A DNA stretch of 64,000 bases, from NCBI RefSeq assembly GCF_024834065.1, contig NZ_JANUYA010000002.1, forward strand, positions 1-64,000. The letters run 5' to 3'. Of this stretch, positions 63,449 through 64,000 are shown one piece after another (position 1 is the stretch's first letter; each line of letters begins with the position of its first letter). The notes under the pieces were generated by a model. It was not told the origin of the DNA. It did not search any database and worked only from the letters and a program-made list of their open reading frames with translations. The translations under genes were made by a program, and so were the position numbers. The DNA comes from Mycoplasma sp. CSL7475-4 (GTDB lineage Bacteria; Bacillota_I; Bacilli_A; Mycoplasmatales; Metamycoplasmataceae).

Positions 63449-64000
63449 AATAATGTTTTTCCTTTCTTAATGAGTTTTAACTTTTGCTTAATTTTATAAA
63501 TTTGATTTTGTTAATTTTTTAATATTCATCTGAGCCGAATACTCTCTATATAATTGTAATTTCATCTCTTCGGAGAATCCGCAATGAAAATAAATTTATC
63601 GTCTCGTCATTGTATTAAGTCTATTTTTTATTCTTATGAATGTCAAAAGCTCTTTTTAACTGTATTTTAAAGCCCTTTAATTCTTTAATTATCATGCCAT
63701 CTTCTTGATTTTATTGAGTAAATTAGCTGCTAATTATTTTCATTTAGTAAGAACAAATATTTTGGAAAGCTACGAGATTTATTTTTGATTAACAGCATTA
63801 ATTTCATCTAATTGTTTAATCAAATTTATTTAAAATGTTACCTTATAACCACTTTTAAATTTACCGACCTAAGATGAACAAAATATCGACTCATCCTCCT
63901 GAAGTTTTGACCTTATCATTTCCTCCTTTATATTCTCTTTTAGACTTATGTTATTATTTTTTTTTTTTTTGAAGTGGATCGTTGAAATTTCACTTAAAAA
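63449..64000. other. Intergenic region with repeat remnants
   Basis: No intact gene. 63620-63700 and 63905-64000 are diverged relatives of 61190-61345, and a 14-T homopolymer lies at 63957-63970. The region upstream of the lipoprotein gene (63449-63475) has a GAAAGGA ribosome site on the minus strand. Confidence 0.5.

Noticed and set aside
63017-63470. Two hydrophobic plus-strand frames in the stalk-repeat region
   Set aside because: Gly/Phe/Ser/Val repetition is the antisense reading of the 48-bp repeats, which encode a lipoprotein stalk.

Overview
The window is mollicute DNA. It is AT-rich, and nearly every gene is readable only if TGA is tryptophan (SecA, DnaB, GalU, the P-type ATPase and others). 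Gene content fits a hominis-group or related mycoplasma (Metamycoplasma/Mycoplasmopsis type); the species call is inference. Unless stated otherwise, every CDS below is read with genetic code 4, so in-frame TGA is not treated as damage.

Layout. (1) 1-25.9 kb is host core: a decayed IS1202-like transposase at the left edge; plsY and pncB; a reverse operon of CorC/HlyC-type transporter, dnaB, rplI and gdpP; cupin gene and galU; a lipoprotein; a Nudix-like protein; tRNA-Ser(GCU); a Ca2+-type P-ATPase; an orphan reverse gene resembling PBECR4 nucleases, with a structured leader; secA; a degenerate HAD protein with gpmI; and the forward operon dnaX-ybaB-recR-tmk-holB-rsmI. (2) About 26.4-60.8 kb is an apparently complete, tailed, siphovirus-like prophage of roughly 34 kb. 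(3) 60.8-64 kb is host again: transposase remnants and a 670-residue BspA-like leucine-rich-repeat surface lipoprotein.

The prophage starts with a tyrosine integrase and a small ribbon-helix-helix protein (both reverse). Next comes a 0.95-kb gene-free region. It holds six AGTGAAA heptads followed by five inverted TTTCACT copies on a 20-22-bp pitch, around a core containing dif-like 27-bp sites. Forward late genes then encode a TerS candidate, TerL, portal, a protease-capsid fusion, connector, head closure joined by a frameshift to a coiled-coil fibre, gp10-like protein, tail terminator, major tail protein, tail assembly chaperones with an A_AAA_AAG -1 frameshift site, a short tape measure, tail tip proteins and a run of membrane proteins plus a lipoprotein. 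One two-helix membrane gene lies backwards among them. The right half is a reverse early operon: S-adenosylmethionine synthetase, a primase-helicase fusion, a family B DNA polymerase, an EcoRI-family adenine methyltransferase, a DUF669-like protein, a SNF2-type helicase, a broken cytosine-methylase-like gene, a VRR-NUC nuclease, an MBL hydrolase and an AAA ATPase. A divergent HNH nuclease and three small proteins follow.

Together the phage appears to carry its own replication, recombination, DNA modification and methyl-donor supply. I see no CI-like repressor and no cell-wall lysin; the latter is expected for a wall-less host. The prophage uses TGG and TGA for Trp and looks richer in GC than the flanks, consistent with horizontal acquisition. 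The most unusual items are the mirrored heptad array, the phage metK plus methyltransferase pairing, the protease-capsid fusion with internal starts, the frameshift-split head-fibre gene, and the host PBECR4-like gene preceded by a structured, U-tract-ending leader.
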